This document shows positions 1 to 8,685 of a DNA stretch of 64,000 bases, one piece after another (within the stretch, counting starts at the first letter, position 1; every line of letters starts with the position of its first letter). Source of the stretch: Acidiferrobacterales bacterium (lineage in GTDB: Bacteria > Pseudomonadota > Gammaproteobacteria > Acidiferrobacterales > SZUA-150); assembly GCA_947258385.1 (NCBI GenBank), contig CAMYII010000085.1, forward strand, positions 1 through 64,000, in the 5' to 3' direction. Below the pieces are notes generated by a model. That model saw only the letters and a list, made by a program, of their open reading frames with translations. It did not search any database and was not told the origin of the DNA. The position numbers and the translations under genes were made by a program.

Positions 1-97
1 TCAATCCAACGGGCTGAGGAAAGCAGCCTGATAACCGATTACCGATGGCCATCACTTATCTTTCCCGATTTGCTGTCCAATATGTTCAGACCACCTC

Positions 98-406
98 TCA
101 CATCATGTTTACAGATAACACGGTATGTACGATCTGGCCGCGGCTAACGCGTATCGGAGGTGACGGGAAGGTGCCGCGGCCACCCATGCCACGGCCGTCG
201 GTGTAACCCCACATATTGATGGTATTGCCGTCATCCATCGTCAGGGGAATATTCATGTCAATACCGCGTTGAAACACAACATCGGGTGTGACCAAATTGG
301 GATTGGCTTGTTGATTTTCATCGTACACATAACAGGCGCCACCCATGCCACCACCACCGCGACCCATTTCCATCATTGGACGATGTTTATTGAGTACATT
401 AAACAT
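98..406 (-). pseudogene. Truncated multicopper oxidase, N-terminal fragment
   Basis: About 102 residues that look like the N-terminus of a copper oxidase of the type often encoded beside the next gene. The glycine/methionine-rich start (GRGGGGMGGACYVYD) is followed by FPSPPIRVSRGQIVHTVL, which in this family runs straight into the first His-rich copper motif (HHHG). Here the frame stops just before that motif, so no copper ligand remains. A good Shine-Dalgarno (AAGGAGG) precedes the start, and the stop of the upstream oxidase gene is only 12 bases away, so the pair was once a two-gene operon. Bases 1-97 show no continuation in another frame. Most likely a deletion remnant. Confidence 0.7.
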
Positions 407-418
407 ACGTTAGCCTCC

Positions 419-1420
419 TTATTCGAACTTGATCTCGGTGATAGCACCGAACATGTAATAGCCACCGGCGGCAGTTTGTGACATTTCCGAATGCAAATGC
501 ATCGGATACTCGCCAATATTTGCAGGGGGCCAGGAATCTGGCAGTACTTCGAAGGGATAGATGACATCTAGTGCGCCCATGTTGCCATCGAGATAGAGAC
601 AGTCTTTTTTCCAAACGTCAGGCCGAATCTCACCGTTTTCAGTGAGCCATTCCATGTGATTGCCATGGGGATGCACACTATGAGAAGCCAGGCCGGCATT
701 CATAATGCGCACCAGGGCGCGATCACCAATGTGGCCATGCAATACAGAACGTGGATCGTGCATGCTATCGAGGCTGGGATCACCGTTGCCTGGTGCGCCC
801 GGCGGACGCCCGCTAAGACCATTGAGGGTAAAGTATCGGGGTACGTATTCAGTGTTTGGCGCGCGGCCACGACGAATTTCGTCATGCCAGACGGGATCAA
901 TATCGTGGAAAATCCAGAAGTATTGTTGTGCGAAGGTTGGACTCCCCGGATACAATTCATTTGAACTGCCTTGCGGCATTACCGCCAGGCCACCATGAAG
1001 CCCCAATAGTCGGTTATACGGTGCATTGATTCTGTCGTAATACATAAAAGAACCATGGCTGCTGGCTATGAATTCAAGGATCCTGGTTTCGCCGGCACGG
1101 ATGACACCGCTGTCCACCAGTCCATCGATGACAAAACTATGACTGGTGTTGAGCGTGTTGACGATAGTGGTTTGGATGGTGTCGCCTTCCTGAACGATAA
1201 GTGACTCACCCGGTACGTTCAGGCCATTTGGACTGCTGCTGAATCCCCGGAAATAAACATTGGTATTATCGATCTGGTTGATGAAACCCTCGGTAATATA
1301 GAAGGTCTTGGCGATCGTTGCCGCATGTGCACGGGTTGTCCAGCTCAGTAGACCAGCAGCATTCAGCAGAGAAGTGGCGGCACCAGCCGATGTGAACCTA
1401 ATAAAGTCCCGACGTTTCAT
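419..1420 (-). CDS. Tat-exported multicopper oxidase-like protein
   Basis: A 333-residue cupredoxin-fold protein with a twin-arginine signal (MKRRDFIRF, then a hydrophobic stretch ending in AHA). Copper-site motifs are SHSFVIDG (~110), GLHGGLAVMP (~150), HSVHPHGNHMEW (~245) and YPMHLHSEMSQTAAGGYY (~305). The last motif has Leu where classical laccases have the type-1 Cys (HCH), so a blue type-1 copper is doubtful. Expected location is the periplasm. The start has a strong AGGGAGGAATGT upstream. The divergent Crp/Fnr gene that presumably controlled it now lies 8 kb away, because a lipid gene cluster sits between two copies of the shared intergenic region. Substrate unknown. Confidence 0.8.
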   Translation of the reverse strand: MKRRDFIRFTSAGAATSLLNAAGLLSWTTRAHAATIAKTFYITEGFINQIDNTNVYFRGFSSSPNGLNVPGESLIVQEGDTIQTTIVNTLNTSHSFVIDGLVDSGVIRAGETRILEFIASSHGSFMYYDRINAPYNRLLGLHGGLAVMPQGSSNELYPGSPTFAQQYFWIFHDIDPVWHDEIRRGRAPNTEYVPRYFTLNGLSGRPPGAPGNGDPSLDSMHDPRSVLHGHIGDRALVRIMNAGLASHSVHPHGNHMEWLTENGEIRPDVWKKDCLYLDGNMGALDVIYPFEVLPDSWPPANIGEYPMHLHSEMSQTAAGGYYMFGAITEIKFE

Positions 1421-1676
1421 ACATTCCTCCCTTTTTCCATATTGCTAGGAGCCAATAACCACTCCAAAACAAAGCAGATACTTTAAAAAGTACCCACATT
1501 CCCTAAAATAAAGAGGCCTTCTTGTGGTTGCCGTATTTTTGGCCTGGTTCTTATTTCATTGTCAAGTGTGATTAAACTAAATTGAAGCCTGAATGTATGT
1601 GACCTTTGTCACACAATCATCTCAGCGCGTTGTCCCCAGTTCATGTGGAAGCTCCTAGTGTGCGACACAAATGTAA
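1362..1676. repeat. Left copy of crp-oxidase intergenic direct repeat
   Basis: This stretch covers the first ~20 codons of the oxidase gene, the whole intergenic region and a piece of the Crp/Fnr gene (1622-1676, matching 10080-10135). It recurs in the same orientation at 9673-10135 with scattered substitutions. Compared with the right copy, the left one lacks roughly 145 bases, from the intergenic end into the regulator's 3' part, and stops about 55 bases later. The two copies bracket the whole lipid cluster. Confidence 0.85.
1598..1613. promoter_or_regulatory. CRP-type operator, left copy
   Basis: TGTGACCTTTGTCACA is a perfect TGTGA-N6-TCACA palindrome about 180 bases upstream of the intact oxidase start. 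The same site is kept in the right repeat copy at 9912-9927. The regulator encoded at 9968-10696 is the likely ligand (inference). Confidence 0.65.
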
Positions 1677-2325
1677 CAGGTGCACCCCATGAGTTGAACA
1701 AGGGTGGAGACGGTTTAAGTGTCTTTTGCAGGAATTGTAGACAGTGACGGAGCGCATGTCTTTGCGTCATCCTAGCCATGGACTTACAGTCACGAACGAC
1801 CGAATACAGCGGTAAGAGGGATCACCCCCAATCAGAGCATATAACCCTCGCGGCTAAGGTTCTACTTCTATAGGCCGTTATAAATGGGGGATTGACCAGG
1901 CGCTGATTCGCCTAGGGCTTTATTCCTCAATGCATCACCCGTTCAACATGCAGCCAGGCCGCGGCGTCAATTCGGGACTAGACTGTGCGAGTACGCTGCT
2001 ACGGATAAACGTGATGGGCCCGTTAAGGGCAATAGCCTCTCAACCCCCGATTACAGCGAAGTTTACGACTAATCAGAGATTTATGGACACCCAGGAGACG
2101 GGCTGTTGCCGTTTGTGCATGACTGGTTTTCGTTACTATGTAAATCTGATATCGTTATTCTAGCGTAAGCTATGTATAATAGTTCATGAGTGCCCCTATG
2201 TTTTGGGGGGGAGAGGAACCTATAGCGTATCGCTGTTTGCCGTCGTATTCGATTAACAATGTTCGCTTACACTAGTTGAATTCACGATCTCTATTAGGCG
2301 ACATAAAATTAGTGAGGTCTTTATC
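1677..2325. other. Non-coding gap upstream of hydrolase
   Basis: No convincing gene. A 77-residue open frame at 1930-2163 has no recognisable motif and no good ribosome site. A TATAAT hexamer at 2175-2180 could be the -10 box for the hydrolase gene, but its -35 is poor. The junction between the repeat copy and the inserted cluster must lie here. Confidence 0.4.
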
Positions 2326-3267
2326 GTGTCCAGGAACAAAAGAAAAGGGAGCTCAAGTAACGGCAATGACCGTAAACTACCCCTTTCGGCAAAATTAATT
2401 ATAGTCTTGTTAAGCAAAAGCATAAAAACTTTAAATATATTCGCACCTAAACTAGCCGCCCATTATGCTCTGCGCATTTTCTTAACCCCAATAAAGTTTA
2501 AACGCCCGAGATCTGAAGATGTGTACTTAGATACCTGCGTTGAAGAAACTGTGTTCACTAAAGATTTTAAACTACGAGTGAGAAAGTGGGGACAAGGGCC
2601 AAATGTGCTCTTGGTACACGGCTGGGGTGGACGCAGCACTCAATTAGGCGCGTTTATCCCCTCTTTGATCAAACAAGGTTATGGTGTCATAGCTTTCGAC
2701 GGACCGGCCCATGGCGAATCTACCGGTAAATGTTCAGATCATTATCAATTCGCAGAAGCTGTAGCAACCGTCGCTCGAGCGCATGGACCCCTAAGTGCGA
2801 TTATTGCCCACTCCTTTGGCGCAAGCTGTACTATGTTGGCAATGCGTGATTTTGACTTGGCTGCGGAAAAAGTTGTACTTATTAGTTGTTTTGACAGCCC
2901 TATATGGGTAACTGAAGATTTCGCGCGGCAATTGTCGATACCATTGTCAGTGGCAGCAAATATGCGAAGAATTGTAGAAAATAAGTATCAAAATAAATGG
3001 CGTTGGGAAGATTTAGAAATTACCGATATGGTTAGCAGAGTTTCGATTCCTATACTACTGATTCATGATAAACAAGACAAGGAAACGCCCTATGAACACT
3101 CCTATAATTTGTTAAAAAGCGGTCCAAGCTGTACTTTATTCGCTACTGAAGGATTAGGTCATCGTCGAATTTTAAGAAGTGATTTAGTTATCCAAAAATC
3201 TGTTGAGTTTATTAACAATATGGAGGCACATAACCAACGAGAACTGACTAACGAGCTAATGACCTGA
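2326..3267 (+). CDS. Alpha/beta hydrolase, probable thioesterase of the lipid cluster
   Basis: A 313-residue alpha/beta-hydrolase starting at GTG, with GTGAGGT eight bases upstream. After a basic, partly hydrophobic N-terminal segment (~20-55) come the oxyanion motif VHGWGG (~98), FDGPAHGES, the nucleophile elbow AHSFGA (~162; Ala replaces the usual first Gly of GxSxG), the acid region HDKQDKETP (~247) and the catalytic His in GLGHRR (~277). It is convergent with the FAAL operon, with 187 bases between. Alpha/beta hydrolases beside FAAL/desaturase/ACP genes in polyyne clusters release the product from the ACP, so that role is suggested here by context only. Confidence 0.75.
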   Translation: MSRNKRKGSSSNGNDRKLPLSAKLIIVLLSKSIKTLNIFAPKLAAHYALRIFLTPIKFKRPRSEDVYLDTCVEETVFTKDFKLRVRKWGQGPNVLLVHGWGGRSTQLGAFIPSLIKQGYGVIAFDGPAHGESTGKCSDHYQFAEAVATVARAHGPLSAIIAHSFGASCTMLAMRDFDLAAEKVVLISCFDSPIWVTEDFARQLSIPLSVAANMRRIVENKYQNKWRWEDLEITDMVSRVSIPILLIHDKQDKETPYEHSYNLLKSGPSCTLFATEGLGHRRILRSDLVIQKSVEFINNMEAHNQRELTNELMT

Positions 3268-3454
3268 CGAGGCTACCGTCTTAAAAAGTACAAAAGATTC
3301 TAGCCACTACGAAAGGAGACTTTATATTTATATTTATTTACGACTTTATCCCTTGGCGGTCATATATAAACTCACGCAGAAATTGTATAACTTAGGCAAG
3401 CAATAAAACGAGATAGTTTTGCATGCTTGTCCTAAGCACTGTCGCATACACCTA

Positions 3455-5287
3455 TTACTCCGTGGGTAATACCTCCTTGCTCCTAGAAGGGAACGTTAGC
3501 GCCCAACAATTCACTACAGGCAACATATTTTTGATATATTTATCTCGGCTCATTGCACGTGATATTTTGCCACTAGCAGTTTTAGGTAAGCCGCCTGGCT
3601 GCAGCAAAGCTAAAGAATATACTGATATACCATGTGCATTTACTACCGCACTATTTATATGCTCAAACAATTCTTGTATCGCTTGATCCTTTTCAGTGTC
3701 GTAATTTTGCTCGTCTCCTTTATAAAAATTGATATACTTTGTTCGAAGCTCTTGTATAACAATTAGATGTGGCTCATTTTCTATTTCAATGGAAAAAGAA
3801 GCGCAACTATTGGGCCTGAAAATATCCTGCGAACAATTCGCAACCGTCTCTTCGATATCTTCTGGATAATGATTTTTCCCCCGAATTAATATTACATCCT
3901 TTAAGCGGCCGGTTATAAATAACTGACCATTTTCGATGTAACCTAAATCTCCGGAGCGTAAATATTCCCTTCCTGGCTCATCCTGTAGCGTTGCGCCGAA
4001 TATTTCTTCCATTTTATATTTATTATTCCAATATCCCTGAGCCACAGACGGCCCACGAATCCATACTTCGCCTACTTGCGCTTCTTTACATACCCTATGA
4101 TTGCTTGGGTTGACGATCACTATGTCGCTATCGCCAGCCGCATATCCGCAACCAATCAAAATTTTACTACGTGTGGTGCTTTTTTTATTCGCGGCCTGAT
4201 CCGTCTGTCGCATTAATCTTTGCGAAGTTTCACTTGCTTTATGTCTGGTAGACACCGTTGGCCCATCACACTTCTTGCTGCCGGTAACATACAAAGTTGA
4301 CTCGGCTAAGCCATAACACGGATAAAACGTTTGGTAGTTGAATCCGCTGCTCTCAAATCTGTTAGCAAATGACTTAATCGTAGAACTTCGTATCGGTTCT
4401 GCGCCAGTAAATGCAACTTCCCAACTCGAAAGATCCAGTGTTTCTAATTCATCGGATGCGATTTTGCATTTACACAACATTTCATAGGCAAAGTTAGGAC
4501 CGCCACTGGTGGTAGCACGATATCGACTGATAGCACGTAACCAATTGAAAGGCCGCTTTAGAAAATCTAAGTATGACATCAAATAGACAGGGAAACCCGT
4601 ATAGATCGGTTGAAGTATGCCGCCGACCAAGCCCATATCGTGATAAGGCGGCAACCAGATTACACCACGACTGTGTTCTCCGTGCTCAAATCGTTGTTTT
4701 ATTAACTCCGAATTATGTAGTAGATTACCGTGACTGATCATAACACCTTTCGGATTTCCAGTTGATCCTGATGTATATTGTAAATAGGCGAGCGATTCAG
4801 GTCCTATAACAGACACGTTAATATTTTCACAAACCCTACTGGTTAGTTTATCTGTTTCTATCCAAATTAATTTACGCAAAATAGGAACTTCGGCTATTGC
4901 ATTCTGAAGCTCCACTAATACATCTGAGGTGGTTAGCGCTATTCTAGGCTCACAATCATCGATAAGATTCAGTAACCGCGGTAACGTTTTATCGATTCGA
5001 TATGGTTCTAATGGGTAAGTCGGAACAGCAATTATGGAGCTATAAAGGCACCCAAAAAAGGCTCTGATGTAATCAATGCCAGGGCGATACAATAATAATG
5101 CTCGATCACCTTTACGAGCATACTCTAATAAAACGGTGGCTAATGATTTTGCTTCCGTGTCTAATTTTTCATAAGTGACAACGTCACTAACATCTTTTCC
5201 ATTATATAAATAGTTATAAACAGGCAAATGTGGATTCTTAGCTGCTTGATACGACAATACTTCGACAAACGAGTTAAATTCAAACAT
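3455..5287 (-). CDS. Fatty acyl-AMP ligase (FAAL)
   Basis: An adenylating enzyme of the FAAL group that activates a fatty acid as acyl-AMP and loads it onto an ACP, here most likely the one at 8372-8653. Visible motifs are YTSGSTGNPKG (~168, ATP binding), LPPYHDMGLVGG (~212), YLRSGDLGY (~440), ITGRLKDVILIRGKNHYPED (~452, typical of FAAL) and the C-terminal lysine motif PKTASGKISR (~567). About 610 residues, the normal FAAL length. The frame opens at 5329, but the Met at 5287 (MFEFNSFVEVL) fits the family N-terminus better. It is the last gene of the six-gene minus-strand operon. No PKS or NRPS gene follows, so the loaded acyl chain is probably tailored and released locally. Confidence 0.85.
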   Translation of the reverse strand: MFEFNSFVEVLSYQAAKNPHLPVYNYLYNGKDVSDVVTYEKLDTEAKSLATVLLEYARKGDRALLLYRPGIDYIRAFFGCLYSSIIAVPTYPLEPYRIDKTLPRLLNLIDDCEPRIALTTSDVLVELQNAIAEVPILRKLIWIETDKLTSRVCENINVSVIGPESLAYLQYTSGSTGNPKGVMISHGNLLHNSELIKQRFEHGEHSRGVIWLPPYHDMGLVGGILQPIYTGFPVYLMSYLDFLKRPFNWLRAISRYRATTSGGPNFAYEMLCKCKIASDELETLDLSSWEVAFTGAEPIRSSTIKSFANRFESSGFNYQTFYPCYGLAESTLYVTGSKKCDGPTVSTRHKASETSQRLMRQTDQAANKKSTTRSKILIGCGYAAGDSDIVIVNPSNHRVCKEAQVGEVWIRGPSVAQGYWNNKYKMEEIFGATLQDEPGREYLRSGDLGYIENGQLFITGRLKDVILIRGKNHYPEDIEETVANCSQDIFRPNSCASFSIEIENEPHLIVIQELRTKYINFYKGDEQNYDTEKDQAIQELFEHINSAVVNAHGISVYSLALLQPGGLPKTASGKISRAMSRDKYIKNMLPVVNCWALTFPSRSKEVLPTE

Positions 5288-5350
5288 AAATATTAGACCA
5301 GCAAAAATCTGGATTGATTTAACTACCAATACGGCTCAATGAGAGAAACT

Positions 5351-6316
5351 CTATCTCATTTCGCTCACAATAGAATGATTTAGTACGCCATGCTCGCGGG
5401 TATAACTTAAAAATAAATTTTCTGCGTTTTCCCATAACAACTTATTTAGTACCGTTTCAGGAAGGTAGCGCTCTAATTGTTCTATCTCAAAGTTCCACTT
5501 ATATGGAATATGCGGAAAATCGCTTCCAAACAGAAACCTGTCAGGTTTAGCAAGTACTTGTGGTATTAATTGTTCTAAAGCTGCTTTCCATTGCTTTGGC
5601 AATTGGGGATATTGACCTTTAATATATCTGGAATAATATAACGGACGAGCATCAGGCAGTATTTCTCCCACTGCTGTGCGATAACCTCCGATAGCCATAG
5701 CGGTATCAAAATACAAATTAGGAAATTCATCCAGTAAATCCAAATACGGCTGCACTTCGTCATAGCCGATGTGTGGTACGATTACTTTCACATTGGGCGT
5801 TCTTTGCATGGCCTTATGAAATTCGTCGACATTGCAAAAAGACCTCACCATATTTATATTTTTTGCATTCTTTGATACCGTGCAAGAATGTATATTCATT
5901 ACCTTATTATTTTCTGCTACACTTTCAAAAATAGGTGCTAGCGTTTTGTCATTTGGTGATAGGCCTAATAAGTGACAGTGCAATTTCACGCCGGCAAAGT
6001 TGAGTTTAAAGAAGATTCGACTAAGTTCTTTTAACGCACCTTCTTCATTTGGCATCACTGTACCTAATGGTACGATAATACTTGGGTATTTATCTCTCAG
6101 CTTTGCCATATAATCATTAAGGAAACTCGCCATGCCTTCCATATTCGTATAGCAAATACCAAGAAGCCTTCTCACATTATTCTGAGTCAAATAAGTGACT
6201 AATTGCTCCGTCTCAAATTGGTATTTTACAGGCCATGCTTCTTTTTCAAACGATTTCCATATAAACCTGGAAACCATTGGCGGGAAAATATGCACTCGGG
6301 CGTCAAATATATGCAT
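5351..6316 (-). CDS. Amidohydrolase (TIM-barrel, amidohydrolase-2 type)
   Basis: A 321-residue metal-dependent hydrolase or decarboxylase of the amidohydrolase-2 family. Metal-site motifs appear in the expected order: DARVHIF at the N-terminus (DxHxH variant), GVKLHCH (~135), MNIHS (~160), VPHIGY (~200) and FGSDFPH (~275). It lies 35 bases downstream of a desaturase gene and ~60 upstream of the FAAL gene on the same strand. Relatives act on amides, on carboxylates such as ACMSD substrates, or on lactones. An amidohydrolase is not a standard partner in FAAL/desaturase/ACP clusters, so the step it performs is unknown; cutting or decarboxylating the finished acyl product is one possibility. Confidence 0.75.
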   Translation of the reverse strand: MHIFDARVHIFPPMVSRFIWKSFEKEAWPVKYQFETEQLVTYLTQNNVRRLLGICYTNMEGMASFLNDYMAKLRDKYPSIIVPLGTVMPNEEGALKELSRIFFKLNFAGVKLHCHLLGLSPNDKTLAPIFESVAENNKVMNIHSCTVSKNAKNINMVRSFCNVDEFHKAMQRTPNVKVIVPHIGYDEVQPYLDLLDEFPNLYFDTAMAIGGYRTAVGEILPDARPLYYSRYIKGQYPQLPKQWKAALEQLIPQVLAKPDRFLFGSDFPHIPYKWNFEIEQLERYLPETVLNKLLWENAENLFLSYTREHGVLNHSIVSEMR

Positions 6317-6351
6317 TGGCTTTCTTCACAGACTCATACACTAGTTAACAC

Positions 6352-7302
6352 TTAATATTTCTTGTCCATTAATCTTTGGTTAATTTTGTCGAAGTCTGGT
6401 TTTCTGACATCCCAAATTAATCCTGATTTCTCCAATAGAGCGATAATCCAGCCACTAATATCAATTTGCCACTTTTTAAAACTCGTGGTCGCATAATAAG
6501 GAAACGCATGGTGATTGTTATGCCATCCTGCTCCTAAAGTTATTATCGCTAACCAAAAATGATTTCTACTCTGATCGGAGCCTCTCTTGAAATGTTGCCT
6601 TCCGCCAACCGAATGACCCAATGAGTTGACCGCCCATATGGAATTCGTCGCTAAGAAAATTCGCACTGCACCACCCCATAATGCTCCTAGTAGAAATCCT
6701 TCCATAGAGAGATGCAGTATGCCCCCGATGATCGCAGGCAATAAAATACCGAGTACTAACCAGTAATCGTATGCAAGGTGGATTCTGAATAAGACTGGGT
6801 CTTTATATAGATCCAAGGCATACCGGTTCCAGTGCTCAGGTCTTGCACATTGAGCGTTAAACAACCAACCGATATGACCGTGATAGATCCCTTTTAGCTT
6901 GTTTAGCGGAGTGTTGTTACCCGTTAGTTGCGGTGAGTGTGGATCACCTGGCTGATCGCAATGTTTGTGGTGTAGCCTGTGAATAGCCACCCACCACATT
7001 AATGGACCAACATAAGATAATGATCCCAACACTGCAAGAGCTATTCTTACGCTTTTCCTTGCTTTAAACGATCGGTGCGCAAAGTAACGGTGGTATCCTA
7101 TTTCCATACCGATGATGTTTAGAACATAAAAACACAATAGCAAACTCAGTTCAATCATTCCAGGCCCGTACCCATGCAGCCAGATATATAAGGCCGCAAC
7201 AGTTCCAATCAACGGGAAGGACACAACAACAGAGTGTCTGATCAAAGAAGAGGGACTTAACGGCCCACTACTTTCTCGCTGAACAGTAGAATTGCTTTCC
7301 AT
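6352..7302 (-). CDS. Membrane acyl desaturase 1
   Basis: A di-iron membrane desaturase of the acyl-CoA/delta-9 type (316 residues). The three histidine boxes are intact: HRYFAH (~80), HRLHH (~117) and HNNHH (~265), with four or so hydrophobic helices around them. The Met at 7302 has AGGA eight bases upstream and is preferred to the one at 7332. It is a diverged paralogue of desaturase 2 in the same operon; both share the DPHSP motif after box 2 and HAFPY after box 3. By analogy with JamB or polyyne desaturases it may act on an ACP-bound chain, adding a double or triple bond (inference). Confidence 0.85.
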   Translation of the reverse strand: MESNSTVQRESSGPLSPSSLIRHSVVVSFPLIGTVAALYIWLHGYGPGMIELSLLLCFYVLNIIGMEIGYHRYFAHRSFKARKSVRIALAVLGSLSYVGPLMWWVAIHRLHHKHCDQPGDPHSPQLTGNNTPLNKLKGIYHGHIGWLFNAQCARPEHWNRYALDLYKDPVLFRIHLAYDYWLVLGILLPAIIGGILHLSMEGFLLGALWGGAVRIFLATNSIWAVNSLGHSVGGRQHFKRGSDQSRNHFWLAIITLGAGWHNNHHAFPYYATTSFKKWQIDISGWIIALLEKSGLIWDVRKPDFDKINQRLMDKKY

Positions 7303-7425
7303 GAAAGATGTTCCTGTGATAGGTCCGGCCACTTATGTCATTGATTAAATCAACTATCTCAAGATCAATCGCGTTACAAGGTCATTACGTGACTAAACTG
7401 TATAAAATATCACTTTAATAATATA

Positions 7426-8334
7426 TCAGTGATGCCCATCACCAATTCGATTTTGATCAATACGCTTAAAAGTAATTCTATAAAGCACAAAAGCACCTAA
7501 GTCGAACGAAAAACTCATCGTACGGTATAGCCGTTCATATCGCTCCACAACCTCTTGACTCACGATCTTCAATGCCTTATCTCTGTTTCGACGTAGATTT
7601 TCGAACCAAGCCCTCATTGTCTTAACATAATCAAGCCGATCATTACGTAAATACTCTACTTCGAACAGCATTTCACTCGCATAACATATATCCGCAAGTC
7701 TCGGTAAATCTGATTCTGGGAAAACTTCTTTGGCAATGAACAAATCTTTATGCTTGCGTTCTCTGGGAACATCACCGTAACCCATTGTTTGTAGAGACAA
7801 ACGGCCTCCTGGTTTCAGGAAAGAATGGCATTTTTCGAAAAACTTTTGATAGGCTTCAACTTTGTCTTCCTCGATTTTCGCAAAGTGCTCAAATGCACCA
7901 AGTGAAATAATTCCATCGAATCTTTCTTCCGGCACATAGTCTTGCCAATTTTCTAGATAGACATCTATTTTAGGGTTGCCATAGTTTTGCTGAATGAATT
8001 TAATCTGTTCTTTGGACAAAGTTAAACCTACTGCTTTTTGTACATTATGCTCACTTGTAAGCCTGTGAAGCAACCCGCCCCAACCACAACCTATGTCCAA
8101 TATCCTCTTAGCGTTCGTCCCACGTATCTGCTCTACGTGATAATCAAGTTTTCGGATTTGCGCAGTTTCGTGCGTATCCCCATCTTTCCACATTGCACAG
8201 GAATAATTTCTACCATCTTCCTGTACCAGCGAAAGAAATTCATTTCCAATATCATAATGATATTGAATCGATTCATGTGAGGCACCGTATTGCTCGGTCG
8301 ATGCTGTATTGTTATCAGCGTGTGTTTTTTCCAT
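7426..8334 (-). CDS. Cyclopropane/mycolic-acid-type SAM methyltransferase
   Basis: A 302-residue SAM-dependent enzyme of the cyclopropane fatty acid synthase family. It shows YHYDIGNEF (~28), the SAM loop DIGCGWGG (~83), GLTLSKEQ (~107), the LGAFEHF region (~145) and the C-terminal RMSFSF-like segment. The family transfers a methyl(ene) group to a double bond of a lipid chain and gives a cyclopropane, a methyl branch or an exomethylene. It is about 80 residues shorter than E. coli Cfa and closer in size to mycolic acid cyclopropane synthases. It sits between the ACP and desaturase 1, so it may modify a double bond made by a cluster desaturase while the chain is ACP-bound. Confidence 0.8.
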   Translation of the reverse strand: MEKTHADNNTASTEQYGASHESIQYHYDIGNEFLSLVQEDGRNYSCAMWKDGDTHETAQIRKLDYHVEQIRGTNAKRILDIGCGWGGLLHRLTSEHNVQKAVGLTLSKEQIKFIQQNYGNPKIDVYLENWQDYVPEERFDGIISLGAFEHFAKIEEDKVEAYQKFFEKCHSFLKPGGRLSLQTMGYGDVPRERKHKDLFIAKEVFPESDLPRLADICYASEMLFEVEYLRNDRLDYVKTMRAWFENLRRNRDKALKIVSQEVVERYERLYRTMSFSFDLGAFVLYRITFKRIDQNRIGDGHH

Positions 8335-8371
8335 AACGTTTTGTTCCTAACAAATGTAGTGTCTATAGTGT

Positions 8372-8653
8372 CTAATTGCTTACTGTGTTTTCCGCTAAAT
8401 ACACAGATAACGTTTGTATAGTAGGATATTGGTAGGGTAGACTCGGTGGGAGCCTATAACCAAGGTAGTCTTCCAGATCACCGACCAATTTTAAAGCTTT
8501 CGCCGAATCAATGCCGAACTCATCAAAACGCTTTTCTACGTCCACTTCTTCTGGTTTCATGCTCAATTCATTGACCAAATAGTGGGTAAGCCAACTATGA
8601 ATCCCGGAAGAATCAAGATCTAAATTTTTTGTTTTGCTAACACTGTTTCCCAT
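8372..8653 (-). CDS. Acyl carrier protein of the lipid cluster
   Basis: A 93-residue carrier protein. The phosphopantetheine site is the Ser in GIDSAKALKL (~50), inside the expected four-helix pattern (FDEFGIDSAKALKLVGDLE, then GYRLPPSLPYQYPTI). The Met at 8653 has GGGAG at proper spacing; the Met three codons earlier is too close to it. The ILPPTLxxxYPT-like pattern after helix II is typical of ACPs partnered with FAALs and PKS enzymes, not of the housekeeping AcpP. It lies between desaturase 2 and the methyltransferase and is probably the carrier on which the cluster's acyl chain is processed. Confidence 0.85.
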   Translation of the reverse strand: MGNSVSKTKNLDLDSSGIHSWLTHYLVNELSMKPEEVDVEKRFDEFGIDSAKALKLVGDLEDYLGYRLPPSLPYQYPTIQTLSVYLAENTVSN

Positions 8654-8685
8654 AACATACACTCCCTAGAAAATTATTGGATAGT

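Noticed and set aside
1930-2163. 77-residue ORF in the gap before the hydrolase
   Set aside because: No motif, no ribosome site, and the surrounding frames are full of stops; probably chance.
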